Below, in pieces: positions 14,873 through 24,140 of a stretch of DNA of 32,983 nt; within the stretch, counting starts at the first letter, position 1, and each line of letters opens with the position of its first letter. Position numbers and translations under genes: made by a program. Source of the stretch: CAZOYN01 sp964584135 (GTDB taxonomy: Bacteria > Patescibacteriota > Saccharimonadia > Saccharimonadales > UBA4665); the NCBI GenBank assembly GCA_964584135.1, contig CAZOYN010000003.1:1-32983 (forward strand), given 5' to 3'. The notes beneath the pieces are model-generated. The model was not told where the DNA came from. It did no database searches and worked only from the letters and a program-made list of their open reading frames with translations.

Positions 14873-16306
14873 CTAATTTTGGTCTCGCCTTTTGTTGGTG
14901 GCGTATCGCAATAGTATTAGGGGGCGCTTTTCGTCGTAAACTAAGAGCAGTCCCGTCATACTCGCTAAGACAGACCAATATATATAACGATAGTCTGGAG
15001 TAACACTTGCAGGTAAAAATGACAAAATATTCAACAGTGATGATGTGGCAAGCCCCATCACAGCCACCTTGTACCGTTGCAATTTAACGGACTGCAAAAG
15101 CAGCCAAATACCTACCAGTATCCAAAACCATGCCTGGTATGCAAAAGAAAAATACATGCGGCCAAAGTTATTAACATAGTAGTAGTTCATGGTTAGCAAC
15201 TTATTATCCTTAACGTGAACCCCGTCATTAGATAGATTGGTTATGCCGTTTTGCCAAATATATTGGTTTGGGCCTGGAAATAAAAAAATCATAAACGATT
15301 CGATTTTATACACACAATACTGCACTGGTTGGTGATAAATCGAAGTCCACCAAAAGTTACTTAAGTATCTATACTGTTTGTCGCCAGTAATAGCACGATC
15401 ATTATCATTGCCACAGGCCCAATATGAATTGACAAGTTTATCGGTTGTATTTGGAGAACACTGGGAAAAATGAAAGAGACTCGTCTTTAGCTGTAGCGGT
15501 ATATGCGCAACTTCAATTTTATTTGGCGGTACCGTATTGATGATATCTCCTACCATAGTGGCAGCTTCAACATGAGGCACGGCAGAAGCATTGAAAAAAC
15601 TATTAATGATACTGAGCGTGACAATAGACCCACAGACTATAAGCAGCGTCAGCATTAGTTTCATGCGTCTACTAGGAATGAATTTGCTCTCGTGAATAAC
15701 TAAGAAAGTAATTGGAATTGAGCTCGCAAAACCATTGTGCAAGACTGTAGTTGCATACATTAAAAATATTAAGGCAGTGCCAAAGAGCAACCAGCGAGCC
15801 ATTTTTGAAACACACAGTTTAAGCGTTAAGGCAATAGAAGTAGCAAGAAGTAACGCAAAAGCCATCTGGTTATCCTTCCAAATAACTCCTGAAATATTAA
15901 CTACGTTGGGTAAAATACCCACTGATAAAACCAATAAAGACAGTTTGATGCTCTTGGTTCTTACCCATAAAACATAGGCTAAAATCAATAAGGCCGTCCA
16001 GAGCATAAATAGCTGTAATAACAACATGGAAGATATGTGACCCGTAAGATTTATTAGTCCTCTCCATATCAGCACTGTTGTTACGGGATGCCATGTAGTT
16101 AGCTGGCACTTATACAAAGCTTGACAAAGCTGATAACTTGAATCTGGGCTAAGGTAGCCTGGATAAAATAGGGCTGTATTTATAAGAAGCGCAATGAAAG
16201 CAAGAATAATTATAATGGCGCCCCAGTGTTTAGTAGCCGTGTTTTTTAGAAAACGCATACTTATAGTGCGGGATATAGTTTTAGTTGGTTGTTCGAGGGA
16301 TGTCAT
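14873..16306 (-). CDS. polytopic membrane protein, GT-C-like
   Basis: A 477-residue protein with about ten predicted membrane helices and a large extracytoplasmic loop at about 250-360. After the first helix comes FYPGYLSPDSSYQLCQA, an acidic loop placed like the catalytic first loop of polyprenyl-phosphate-sugar-dependent GT-C transferases. A sugar-transferase role is therefore inference. Its start overlaps the upstream glycosyltransferase gene by 26 nt. An alternative ATG at 16258 would avoid the overlap, and neither has a good ribosome site. AT-rich like its neighbours. Confidence 0.7.
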   Translation of the reverse strand: MTSLEQPTKTISRTISMRFLKNTATKHWGAIIIILAFIALLINTALFYPGYLSPDSSYQLCQALYKCQLTTWHPVTTVLIWRGLINLTGHISSMLLLQLFMLWTALLILAYVLWVRTKSIKLSLLVLSVGILPNVVNISGVIWKDNQMAFALLLATSIALTLKLCVSKMARWLLFGTALIFLMYATTVLHNGFASSIPITFLVIHESKFIPSRRMKLMLTLLIVCGSIVTLSIINSFFNASAVPHVEAATMVGDIINTVPPNKIEVAHIPLQLKTSLFHFSQCSPNTTDKLVNSYWACGNDNDRAITGDKQYRYLSNFWWTSIYHQPVQYCVYKIESFMIFLFPGPNQYIWQNGITNLSNDGVHVKDNKLLTMNYYYVNNFGRMYFSFAYQAWFWILVGIWLLLQSVKLQRYKVAVMGLATSSLLNILSFLPASVTPDYRYIYWSVLASMTGLLLVYDEKRPLILLRYATNKRRDQN

Positions 16307-18137
16307 AAAAAGCGTTATCTTTGCTTAAATTGGGGTTGATATTGGGGTCATGCTTAACATATTTGGCCCAGCGCCGAACAAATAATTGCTTGGCTTTTTT
16401 AAACTCCGCGGTGTCGCGTTTTTGGATTTCTTCGGGTAGGCCAACGCTGATTGATTCATGGTGGATCAGGCGCACGTAGGGGGTGTAGAGGTTCTGATAG
16501 CCGGCATCGTAGAGTTTAAGGCACAGGTCAACGTCGTTATAGGTAACCCGCAGCTTGTCATCAAAACCGCCAGCCTTCATGAACTTGTCTTTGCTAATCA
16601 TTAAGCAGGCGGCGGTAACGGCGGTCATATTATGCTTGGTATTAAGCATCAGGTGTTGGGTTTGGCTGACTGTTTGCTCGAGTGTCATCATCGAAAATGA
16701 ATTAGCCGCCACGCCGCCCAGGCCAACGCCAACGCCAGCGTGTTGGATGTGATAACCGTCAGGAAAGAATAATAGGCAGCCAACGGCGCCGATTTCAGGC
16801 CTTTGGGCATCACCAGCCAGCAGCTCCAGCCAGTTGCGGGTTATAACTTCGGTGTCATTATTCAGCATCACCAGCAGCTCACCCTGGGCAACCTCAGCGC
16901 CTTTGTTGCAACTACGGGAGTAGCTAAAAGGCTGCTCGGGCCAATCAACCAATGTAAAGTTTTTATGCTGCTTTTGCAGTTTGGTGTACAGCCTAAGGAC
17001 TTTTTTGTCGGTACTGCCAGTGTCCACTAAGACAATTTCAAAGTTTTTATAGCTGGTTTTGCGGTATATTGATTCGATACAGCGTTTCACAATTTTGTAT
17101 TGGTTTTTGCTGGGGATAACGATTGATATAAGTGGCTCGCCCTGCACCGGGTAGGTCAGTTTCCAGTAGCCGGTATGCTTTTTATCCTGCTCGAGCACCA
17201 CATCCTTGTAGCCTCTGCGGTGGGCATCGTCGGTCAGGGCCTGGCGCTGGGCTTCAACAACATAGGGCTTGGCCTGCGTGGTTTTAGCTGTCGATAAGTC
17301 ATGGATCCGCCAGCTATAGACAACTTTCGGTATGTGATACACCTTGTCAGTCATACCAGTAATGCGTAGGAAGAGGTCCCAGTCCTGGGCCCCGTTATAG
17401 GCTTCTTTGAAGCCGCCAACTTTGTCTAAAACGGTCTTACGAAGAGTGGTAAAGTGCGTAATGTAGTTGACACTCCGTAAGAAGTCGGGGTTCCAATCAG
17501 GCTTAAAAAAGGGCCCGAGGTGCTCGTTGCGGTCTTCGGTAATTTTATCTTCATCGGTATATATAAGGTCCAGCTTGCTATCGCCGTTCAGGGCTTTCAC
17601 AACCTCGTAGAGAGCGTTTGGCCACAAAATGTCATCATGGTCCAGCAGGCTGACAAACTCGCCAGCCGCCATAGCAATGGCCTCATTGCTGGCACCTGAA
17701 ATATGCTGATTCTTGTCAAGGAACTTGTACGTAATCCGTGAATCTATCTTGGCGTAGTCCTTGATCATTTGTCTGACCGCTGGATCGGGCGAAGCATCGT
17801 CAACCACGCACAGCTCCCAGTTGTCATAGACTTGTGCCCTGACCGACTCAAAGCAGTCCTTTAAAAAATCAAGCCGGGTATTGTAGGTTGGGACGACTAT
17901 AGAAATTTTAGGCTTGTACGAAAAGCTAGTAGCCGCTTCCTTTAATTTACTGATTTCGATAAAGTCAGGGAAGTTTTTCTGCAGCCAAAGTTCATACTGC
18001 CTTTTTTCTTTTGGCAAAATGCCAAGCTGGGCAATCAGAACACGTTTTAAAACTCGCTTCAAGCGCGGCGACTTACCCAGCGCCCGTTTGGCCCCGAGCG
18101 ACCCATAATGAATTGTCTTGCTTGCTATTTTTCTCAT
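16281..18137 (-). CDS. glycosyltransferase with two GT2 domains
   Basis: A 618-residue protein with a basic N-terminal segment and two family-2 (GT-A) domains. First, about 75-300: ISIVVPTYN, VVDDASPD and the DXD-like LLDHDD. Second, about 335-590: ISIVIPSKN, VDTGSTD, MLNNDTEV. Each is complete, so it may add two sugars, as do two-domain O-antigen rhamnosyl- or galactosyltransferases. Given the rml genes, rhamnose transfer is likely (inference). The ATG at 18137 is chosen because TATAAT sits just upstream; the longer frame needs a TTG at 18158. It is divergent from the gene at 18231. Confidence 0.88.
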   Translation of the reverse strand: MRKIASKTIHYGSLGAKRALGKSPRLKRVLKRVLIAQLGILPKEKRQYELWLQKNFPDFIEISKLKEAATSFSYKPKISIVVPTYNTRLDFLKDCFESVRAQVYDNWELCVVDDASPDPAVRQMIKDYAKIDSRITYKFLDKNQHISGASNEAIAMAAGEFVSLLDHDDILWPNALYEVVKALNGDSKLDLIYTDEDKITEDRNEHLGPFFKPDWNPDFLRSVNYITHFTTLRKTVLDKVGGFKEAYNGAQDWDLFLRITGMTDKVYHIPKVVYSWRIHDLSTAKTTQAKPYVVEAQRQALTDDAHRRGYKDVVLEQDKKHTGYWKLTYPVQGEPLISIVIPSKNQYKIVKRCIESIYRKTSYKNFEIVLVDTGSTDKKVLRLYTKLQKQHKNFTLVDWPEQPFSYSRSCNKGAEVAQGELLVMLNNDTEVITRNWLELLAGDAQRPEIGAVGCLLFFPDGYHIQHAGVGVGLGGVAANSFSMMTLEQTVSQTQHLMLNTKHNMTAVTAACLMISKDKFMKAGGFDDKLRVTYNDVDLCLKLYDAGYQNLYTPYVRLIHHESISVGLPEEIQKRDTAEFKKAKQLFVRRWAKYVKHDPNINPNLSKDNAFYDIPRTTN

Positions 18138-18146
18138 CAATCCGCC

Positions 18147-18152
18147 ATTATA
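18147..18152 (-). promoter_or_regulatory. -10 box of the two-domain glycosyltransferase gene
   Basis: TATAAT on the minus strand, ending 9 nt before the ATG at 18137. No clear -35 was found. The predicted leader is 2-3 nt at most. Confidence 0.45.
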
Positions 18153-18212
18153 ACTCAATCAATTGTAAGGGATGTTGCCTCCTTTTAAAACTAGATAAGT
18201 AGGCCGGCTACA

Positions 18213-18221
18213 TGCTACCAT
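18213..18221 (+). promoter_or_regulatory. putative extended -10 of the gene at 18231
   Basis: TGC-TACCAT, hexamer ending 9 nt before the ATG at 18231. It shares the TGC extension of the Nudix-island promoters. No -35 and no ribosome site are visible. Confidence 0.35.
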
Positions 18222-18230
18222 TACGTAACA

Positions 18231-19598
18231 ATGGACTCCTTAAGCTATATAGTAAACGGCGATGGCTTGAACTCAAGTGGTCTAGATCAGCTTGAAAGAT
18301 ATATTAACAATGTAAAGGCCTCGTGCACTGAGCATGCAGAGATTATTTTATATTTTTTGCATGAGCCAACATTAGACCCGGTCCCGGGCGTCTCGTTCAT
18401 TGCTTCACGATCAAAACAAATTAGCTCTCTCGAGAAAGCTATAGCAGTAGCAAGAGGTGATAGGCTCATATTCACAACCTATGCAAACATTTTGGCAGAC
18501 ACGTTACTGTACATGGCCCATAGTGCTTTAAAAATACCAACATGTCCTTTTGCCATGCCAAATAAAAGAGGTCGCGTCGCACGTATTATTGGGATACGGC
18601 GAACTTCGAATGTCGGTTACATTATAATGAGTAAGGGTTTTGCCGCTAGTAACGCACGCGCCCTTACTGAACCAATACGCGCAGTTTACAAGGCAACTCG
18701 AGATCTTTCGCTATTTGTTTTTACGCCGCCAAGCAACCCAATGCCAGAGCGCGTGTTGCCAGACAGACTTGTATTCCGCCCAAATTTCATAATCCTTAGA
18801 TGCCTGTTTTATATCCGTCGCCAAAAATGGCGTGATTATCGTGCGCGGAGACGAGCCGAAAAGCTTAGAAATCAGGTTTTGCCTGCTCCTTATAATATGA
18901 ATATACCGGTTTTCATTATATGTCGTGATCGTTTAGAGCCTTTAAAAAAACTTATAAAATGGTGTGAAGATGAGAGTCTCAAAAACATTTATCTCATTGA
19001 TAATGCATCTACTTACCTTCCCTTGCTCGAGTATTATAAGAGCACGCCTCATGAAGTCATACGCTTAGACAGAAACGTGGGGCATATATCGCCCTGGAGC
19101 ACTGGTATAGTCGATATTTATGCTCCTGGTATTCCTTTTATCATAAGTGACCCAGATGTGATTCCTTCCCCCCAATCTCATGGAGCAGTTAAGTTCTTTG
19201 CGCATTTACTAAATAAGTATCCTGAGCGCCGAAAAGTAGGATTTGGCCTTAGAATTGATAACATACCCAACCATTACACCCTTAAGGAACACGTGGTTGC
19301 ATGGGAAAAACAGTTTTGGGTATCGAAGGTCGAGCGTGATGTATATGATGCCGAAATAGATACAACATTTGCGCTCTATAGACCTAAAACTCCTTATGTG
19401 CTTGGTCCCGCCTTGAGAACTGGCGGGAAGTACGTTGCCATGCATGAGCCATGGTACCTGGATAGCGCCAAGGTCAATGACGAAGTGAAGTACTATCGCT
19501 CGCATGCTAACACGATGGTTGGGACATGGGGCGTAGACATAAACGACGTATCAGATACATACAAGAAACATAAGCATAATCTCAAGGGCAACTCCTAA
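18231..19598 (+). CDS. glycosyltransferase, GT2-like with a DPD motif
   Basis: A 455-residue protein. The N-terminal half (about 1-215) is a poorly recognisable alpha/beta region ending in a basic stretch (RRQKWRDYRARRRAEK). The C-terminal half is GT-A-like: IPVFIICRDRLEPLKKL, IYLIDNASTY, RLDRNVGHISPW and IISDPDVIP, where DPD stands in the position of the metal-binding DXD. It is the only rightward gene inside a mostly leftward block. Its TAA stop shares CTAA with the TAG stop of the convergent gene at 19595. Sugar specificity is unknown. Confidence 0.8.
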   Translation: MDSLSYIVNGDGLNSSGLDQLERYINNVKASCTEHAEIILYFLHEPTLDPVPGVSFIASRSKQISSLEKAIAVARGDRLIFTTYANILADTLLYMAHSALKIPTCPFAMPNKRGRVARIIGIRRTSNVGYIIMSKGFAASNARALTEPIRAVYKATRDLSLFVFTPPSNPMPERVLPDRLVFRPNFIILRCLFYIRRQKWRDYRARRRAEKLRNQVLPAPYNMNIPVFIICRDRLEPLKKLIKWCEDESLKNIYLIDNASTYLPLLEYYKSTPHEVIRLDRNVGHISPWSTGIVDIYAPGIPFIISDPDVIPSPQSHGAVKFFAHLLNKYPERRKVGFGLRIDNIPNHYTLKEHVVAWEKQFWVSKVERDVYDAEIDTTFALYRPKTPYVLGPALRTGGKYVAMHEPWYLDSAKVNDEVKYYRSHANTMVGTWGVDINDVSDTYKKHKHNLKGNS

Positions 19599-21799
19599 TC
19601 TAGGCTGGATTCCATGAGCTTGCGGACTCCTTGTTCATATCTTTGTTGAGAGTGACGCTGAATGACAGCTTTGTTATATTTTTCTATCGTTTGACGTTGG
19701 GCTAAGCTGTTCTGCTTGTATGCTAAGAATATCCGATCTGCGTAGTCGTGAGGATCAAATTTAGCAGTCACAATGCTGCCATTCTTTTCGTTGACAATAC
19801 ACTCTGGGATCCCGCCCACTGATGGAGCTACAATGTATATATTTGCCATGCAGGCCTCAAGTATGACATTGGGCATTCCTTCGTTCTTTGAAGTCATCAG
19901 GAATATGTCGTAGTTGTTTGTATCAAGGCTTGCAAAACCATCATATACGCCTTGATAGTGAATTGTTTTGTGGTCTTTTATCATATTGAGAAATCGATTG
20001 CCTTCACCATAATAGCCATCAATTGCTCCATAAATATCTAGCTCAATATTCTGCGTTTGCAGTAGTTTACCGACCTCAACCATAGCCTCAATAAGCTTTG
20101 AACTATTAATTCTGCTGGCCCAAAGCACTTTTCTTTTAATTGCATAGTCTTCTTTGGGTATAATTTTTGACGATACAGGCAAGTACAGGACCTCGATTTT
20201 ATCTGGCTCAAAGCCATTAACTTCACTGAGTTGTTGTTTGTAAATAGCCGAGTCTGTTACAAACTTATCTACACCATCGTAAGCATCAACCAGGCCGTTA
20301 TGAAGTACGTTATACAAAAACCCATCTTCTGTCATGTCAAATGCATAGGTATGAAGAAAGGTCATGCATTTCTTTTTTAATATTGGCCCATAGTCGCGCA
20401 ATATTTGGTACCCAAGTGACGAGTTAATCACAGATAACCGCTTCACGTTCCATTGCGCAATAATTCTCGCTACAAACGCAGCTCTATACGCTTCATCTAG
20501 CCCAGCAAACCATTGCTTAGCCTCAATCAGTGTTGCGTTTTTTATTTCATTGACCTTATAGGCCCAGGGCGACTCAGTTTCTAGGCTTACAATTACCGCT
20601 ACTTCTTTACCTTGACTCGTTAGAGCTTCGACTAACTTTAGTGCGGCCAGATCCGCTCCTCCCTCAACAAGATGCGGCACCATAACAATATCTGTGAAGA
20701 TTTTATTTTTATATGTATTGCAAAATTTTGCATATCGATGGATGCCTTCGTTCGAGAAATGGCTATCGATAAGTTCAATATTACTAACAATATCGGTGCT
20801 TGGACGTATCATCGGTTCAATCTGGTTTAATTGCCCCCAGCCATTAGGCATTGGCTGCATAACACTTGGTTTTGTATCCGGAGCTTGTTGAATAAGAACT
20901 GTTGATTTTTGTGGCTTGTTTAGCCTGCGTGCAGCACTTCTTATGATCTTTTTGGCGTAATCCCGATTAAGGTGATACTGATCACGAAGATACCCATAGA
21001 CTGCTGGGGCGTTTCTTTTAAAATGCTCAGCTGTTTTCTTAACTGTGGCGCGGGCCTCTTTAGTTTTTATATCATCACTCGAATTCGTATTTTGTTGTGT
21101 ATGAGAAACTAAATCTGAAAATGTTTTAGGGCTCAAGACAGAGTTGAAGATACTGCCAATGTTAGCTAGCGAAAGGTGCGGCGAATACTTATAAAAAAAT
21201 TGTGTGTCTTCAAGTGGGAGTAATGTGACACCTTCGTTAATAAGCCCGCCCAGAACCTGCATTGGACTATCTATCCCTGTCGCATATTTTTGCTTTTCAG
21301 TAACAAATGGCACTGTAGCGCTTAAAATACCATCGCATAAGAGCTTTGCGATAACCTGTGGAGCTTCTTGCCTAAGATCAATCAGCCGATTGTGGTTACC
21401 ATACGCCATGAGAGAGGAGGGTATTAGTGCCCGCCTTTCTAAGCCCTCCGTGCTACTAGTTACGAAACGCAGGGCATGTGCAAGAAACTTGGGCGATAAA
21501 AAGCCATCTTTAAGAAAAATAACAAATCTCCCTTTAGTGCTTAATAACATCCTCTTATACATATCTTCCGCAGCGTAGTCTAAGCTTTCTGTCTGAAAGC
21601 CTTGCTTGTTAGCTTCTTCAATTATTTTTTGTGCAGGCGAACTAGAGGATTCAAAAGCAAACTGTATTTGCAATAAGTCATTAACCTTGGTCGGTATTTC
21701 ATGAAGGAGTTGGGCGATGTTTCTGGTTTGCTTGTAAGCATCGAGCTCACTGCCTGATCTGATGACATTTATAGTTAGCAGAACGTCTCGACTAACCAT
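19595..21799 (-). CDS. large glycosyltransferase with C-terminal GT4 domain
   Basis: A 734-residue protein. Residues about 1-190 resemble a worn GT2 domain (DVLLTINVIRSG, GRFVIFLKDGFLSP); about 220-330 is a basic, helical linker; about 355-734 is a GT-B family-4 transferase with KVLWASRINSSK, YGAIDGYYGEG and the donor-binding SKNEGMPNVILEACMAN. So it is probably a fusion in which only the C-terminal part is certainly catalytic. The start ATG at 21799 overlaps the upstream stop as TGATG, so translation is coupled; an in-frame TTG at 21802 is the alternative. The convergent stop overlaps at CTAA (19595-19598). Confidence 0.85.
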   Translation of the reverse strand: MVSRDVLLTINVIRSGSELDAYKQTRNIAQLLHEIPTKVNDLLQIQFAFESSSSPAQKIIEEANKQGFQTESLDYAAEDMYKRMLLSTKGRFVIFLKDGFLSPKFLAHALRFVTSSTEGLERRALIPSSLMAYGNHNRLIDLRQEAPQVIAKLLCDGILSATVPFVTEKQKYATGIDSPMQVLGGLINEGVTLLPLEDTQFFYKYSPHLSLANIGSIFNSVLSPKTFSDLVSHTQQNTNSSDDIKTKEARATVKKTAEHFKRNAPAVYGYLRDQYHLNRDYAKKIIRSAARRLNKPQKSTVLIQQAPDTKPSVMQPMPNGWGQLNQIEPMIRPSTDIVSNIELIDSHFSNEGIHRYAKFCNTYKNKIFTDIVMVPHLVEGGADLAALKLVEALTSQGKEVAVIVSLETESPWAYKVNEIKNATLIEAKQWFAGLDEAYRAAFVARIIAQWNVKRLSVINSSLGYQILRDYGPILKKKCMTFLHTYAFDMTEDGFLYNVLHNGLVDAYDGVDKFVTDSAIYKQQLSEVNGFEPDKIEVLYLPVSSKIIPKEDYAIKRKVLWASRINSSKLIEAMVEVGKLLQTQNIELDIYGAIDGYYGEGNRFLNMIKDHKTIHYQGVYDGFASLDTNNYDIFLMTSKNEGMPNVILEACMANIYIVAPSVGGIPECIVNEKNGSIVTAKFDPHDYADRIFLAYKQNSLAQRQTIEKYNKAVIQRHSQQRYEQGVRKLMESSLD

Positions 21800-23184
21800 C
21801 AATGTCTAACCCCAAGCCTTGTCAAAACTGCCCTTTTCAACCTAATGGCAGCGACTCTTAGAACCCGTGCTGTCGTCACCCCATTGACGCTGTTAATAGT
21901 AAACTCTTGTCCAGCAGAGCCGTGGCCTTGGCTACCGCTTGTTGCGTGTTCAGTCTCTGCGTACCCTGCTTTATTTTTCTTGGCTTTTTTAATTGCATGG
22001 GCAAGGGATGATACATATTGATAAATGTGGAGGCTATCATATGCCTCTTTCCGATACAGTTGCCGACGAACTCGTTCTATTGCAACTCTGTCGCGCAAAA
22101 TCTTCTCGAGTCCTTTGGTCATGTTAGGAACCTCCGTATCCAAGCGGAAGGCCAGGCCCCTAGCAATTAAATCTTCCCCCAAACAGTCCCCGCCATTTGT
22201 TATAATTGGCACCCCATTCCCTGCAAGATCAGCCACCCGCAGTCTAAATGAGTACTCATTTTCTAAAAAAGTATTATTTATGGTGATTGCAACGTCGGCT
22301 GCCTCGAACTCCTTAATACGATCCTCATATTTAACCCAATCTTTAAGCACAACCGTCCCATCCTTTATCAAGTTGAGCTTCTCGGCTTGCTCTATAGCCG
22401 CAATATATTTGCCGTTAAATCGTTTGTTATCTTTAGGGTAGAAGGGGTTCGACCCGCCTACAATAGTTAATTTGGCCATCTGCCTAATGCTTCGGTTTGA
22501 GAAAGCCTTTATCAGGTCATTGATATCAAACCATGGATAAACACCGCCGAACCACAAGACATTGAGTCTCTCCTCTTTTGAGACCCTCTTAGCGTGGGAC
22601 TGGTTTTTCGAGCTCTCGACAAAGGCAGGCAGCATAATAAATCGGGAATCATCATGATCGACTAAAGCACCAGTAGCGCCAAGAACACCTCTGTAAAAAT
22701 GCTTCTGGTGATTATTACCTATGAGTATATAATCCGCTTTTGCTAGCAGCTCGTTAAAGACGGTAATGTATTCTTCATAGACGGACAACCACTGGTCGTC
22801 TTCGGTTTTATTGGTTGATTTTGTCAGGAACTCTACGTACATTGGCGAATAGGCATCAATAATAGTAGTTGAGGTAGGATCGAGCGCGTCGTAAATGGTC
22901 TTTGAGAGATTACCCATAGCACAGCTAAAAACAACTGCGTCAAAACCTTTGGCAAGCTTCTTTAAGGCTTGGCTGTCGGCGTTGAAATTCGTTATATGAA
23001 AGCCTTCTGTTTCGGTATACTTCTGGGGGAACTTGTCCCAGATTGCGATAGTTATATCGTAATCAGAATGCTCTTGCAGCCCCATGGCCATTCGCCAGAA
23101 CCGTAATGCCGAGCCCTCAATAGTTGTATATTCTGGTGTTGGGACTGGATTATAGCTAAAGAGTAAGACCTTTTTTCTACTCAT
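21799..23184 (-). CDS. glycosyltransferase, GT4-like
   Basis: A 461-residue GT-B fold transferase. Seen: the N-terminal KKVLLFSYNPVPTPEYT, LNVLWFGGVYPWFDINDLIKAF at the start of the donor domain, LTIVGGSNPFYPKDN, and VAITINNTFLENEYSFRLRVADLAGNGVPIIT, where a conserved glutamate is followed by a variant of the family's donor-site motif. A charged C-terminal extension (about 405-461) may touch the membrane. The ATG follows AAAGGA, overlapping the end of the methyltransferase gene by 8 nt. It is part of a leftward operon 27677 to 19595. Confidence 0.82.
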   Translation of the reverse strand: MSRKKVLLFSYNPVPTPEYTTIEGSALRFWRMAMGLQEHSDYDITIAIWDKFPQKYTETEGFHITNFNADSQALKKLAKGFDAVVFSCAMGNLSKTIYDALDPTSTTIIDAYSPMYVEFLTKSTNKTEDDQWLSVYEEYITVFNELLAKADYILIGNNHQKHFYRGVLGATGALVDHDDSRFIMLPAFVESSKNQSHAKRVSKEERLNVLWFGGVYPWFDINDLIKAFSNRSIRQMAKLTIVGGSNPFYPKDNKRFNGKYIAAIEQAEKLNLIKDGTVVLKDWVKYEDRIKEFEAADVAITINNTFLENEYSFRLRVADLAGNGVPIITNGGDCLGEDLIARGLAFRLDTEVPNMTKGLEKILRDRVAIERVRRQLYRKEAYDSLHIYQYVSSLAHAIKKAKKNKAGYAETEHATSGSQGHGSAGQEFTINSVNGVTTARVLRVAAIRLKRAVLTRLGVRH

Positions 23185-24133
23185 CTCGTTTCCTTTCGCG
23201 GTGCAAGATACGCTCTTGCTTAATCTTTAAGTAGTGCTTGAGGTAATGAGTTAGGCGAATTCTACGTGCCATCTCGGCTTCATTGTGAATAATCGCTTCG
23301 TAGTTTGACTTTTCACGTAACAGTTTCTCGATCTGCCTTTCTTTCACGCCTAGCATATCTAGCAAGTCTTTTTCGTGCTCTTCGTACCAATTAGTGATCG
23401 CCGCCTGGGGGTTTGGGCTATACATTGCTCTGTCTGATTTTTTCTTACTCTCAGATATCTGCGCAGCACCGACATATTGAAAAATTTTTGTGCTATTATC
23501 GCTCAAAATATCCAACAGTTCCCGCCCAGGTTTCGAGATGCCAATTTTTCCTAGCTCTTTTTTGAGTGTCCCCTTGGTGTAAGCAGCCTCGGTATAGTGC
23601 CACTCCATAACCTCAAATCCGGCCTCGTTAAAAACCCTGTCGATCTCTTTACTTGTATAAAAGTGTAGGTGTGTTTTGTCGAGTAAGCCCGTTTCTCCAT
23701 AGTCAAAATCACCTCCTAACAACATGATGCGGACAGAAGCATGTGCCATATTTGGTATTGAGAATATAACCGTGCCCCCTGGCTTGAGATGGTCTTTGAG
23801 CATTGATAATGCTTTTGCCGGACCATATAAATGCTCTATTACATCCAGGAAAACAATATGATCGTATTTTTCACCTTGGAATTCTTTTTGCAGTGCCTCC
23901 TCCATAAAAGAATTTGCTACTTTTCGTAATCTTTTTGCGGCTTCTTTTGCGTCCCCTTTGTCCGGCTCAATACCATCAACAACACATTTCTTATACTTGA
24001 TGAGTGCCTCGCCAAATCTTCCCAAGCTACAGCCCACATCTAAAACGACAGATCCCTCTTTGACTAGGTCGAACGCCTTGTTCCACGCGTTGTTTGGGGA
24101 CTCAGGGACAAATTCTCCAGTGTAATTTGACAT
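23177..24133 (-). CDS. SAM-dependent methyltransferase with helical C-terminus
   Basis: A 318-residue class I methyltransferase. Motif I is VVLDVGCSLGRFGEAL (about 28-43), motif II is GIEPDKGD, and FLDVIEHLYGPAKAL gives the post-II region; LKPGGTVIFSIPN is motif III. The last 75 residues are charged and helical (EEHEKDLLDMLGVKERQIEK onward) and may form a coiled coil. The ATG at 24133 is chosen because AGGA lies before it; the longer frame starts inside the upstream gene. In ABC-exported glycans a methyltransferase carrying a coiled coil (WbdD type) caps the chain, so capping is a plausible role here (inference). Confidence 0.82.
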   Translation of the reverse strand: MSNYTGEFVPESPNNAWNKAFDLVKEGSVVLDVGCSLGRFGEALIKYKKCVVDGIEPDKGDAKEAAKRLRKVANSFMEEALQKEFQGEKYDHIVFLDVIEHLYGPAKALSMLKDHLKPGGTVIFSIPNMAHASVRIMLLGGDFDYGETGLLDKTHLHFYTSKEIDRVFNEAGFEVMEWHYTEAAYTKGTLKKELGKIGISKPGRELLDILSDNSTKIFQYVGAAQISESKKKSDRAMYSPNPQAAITNWYEEHEKDLLDMLGVKERQIEKLLREKSNYEAIIHNEAEMARRIRLTHYLKHYLKIKQERILHRERKRDE

Positions 24134-24140
24134 GCTTTTC

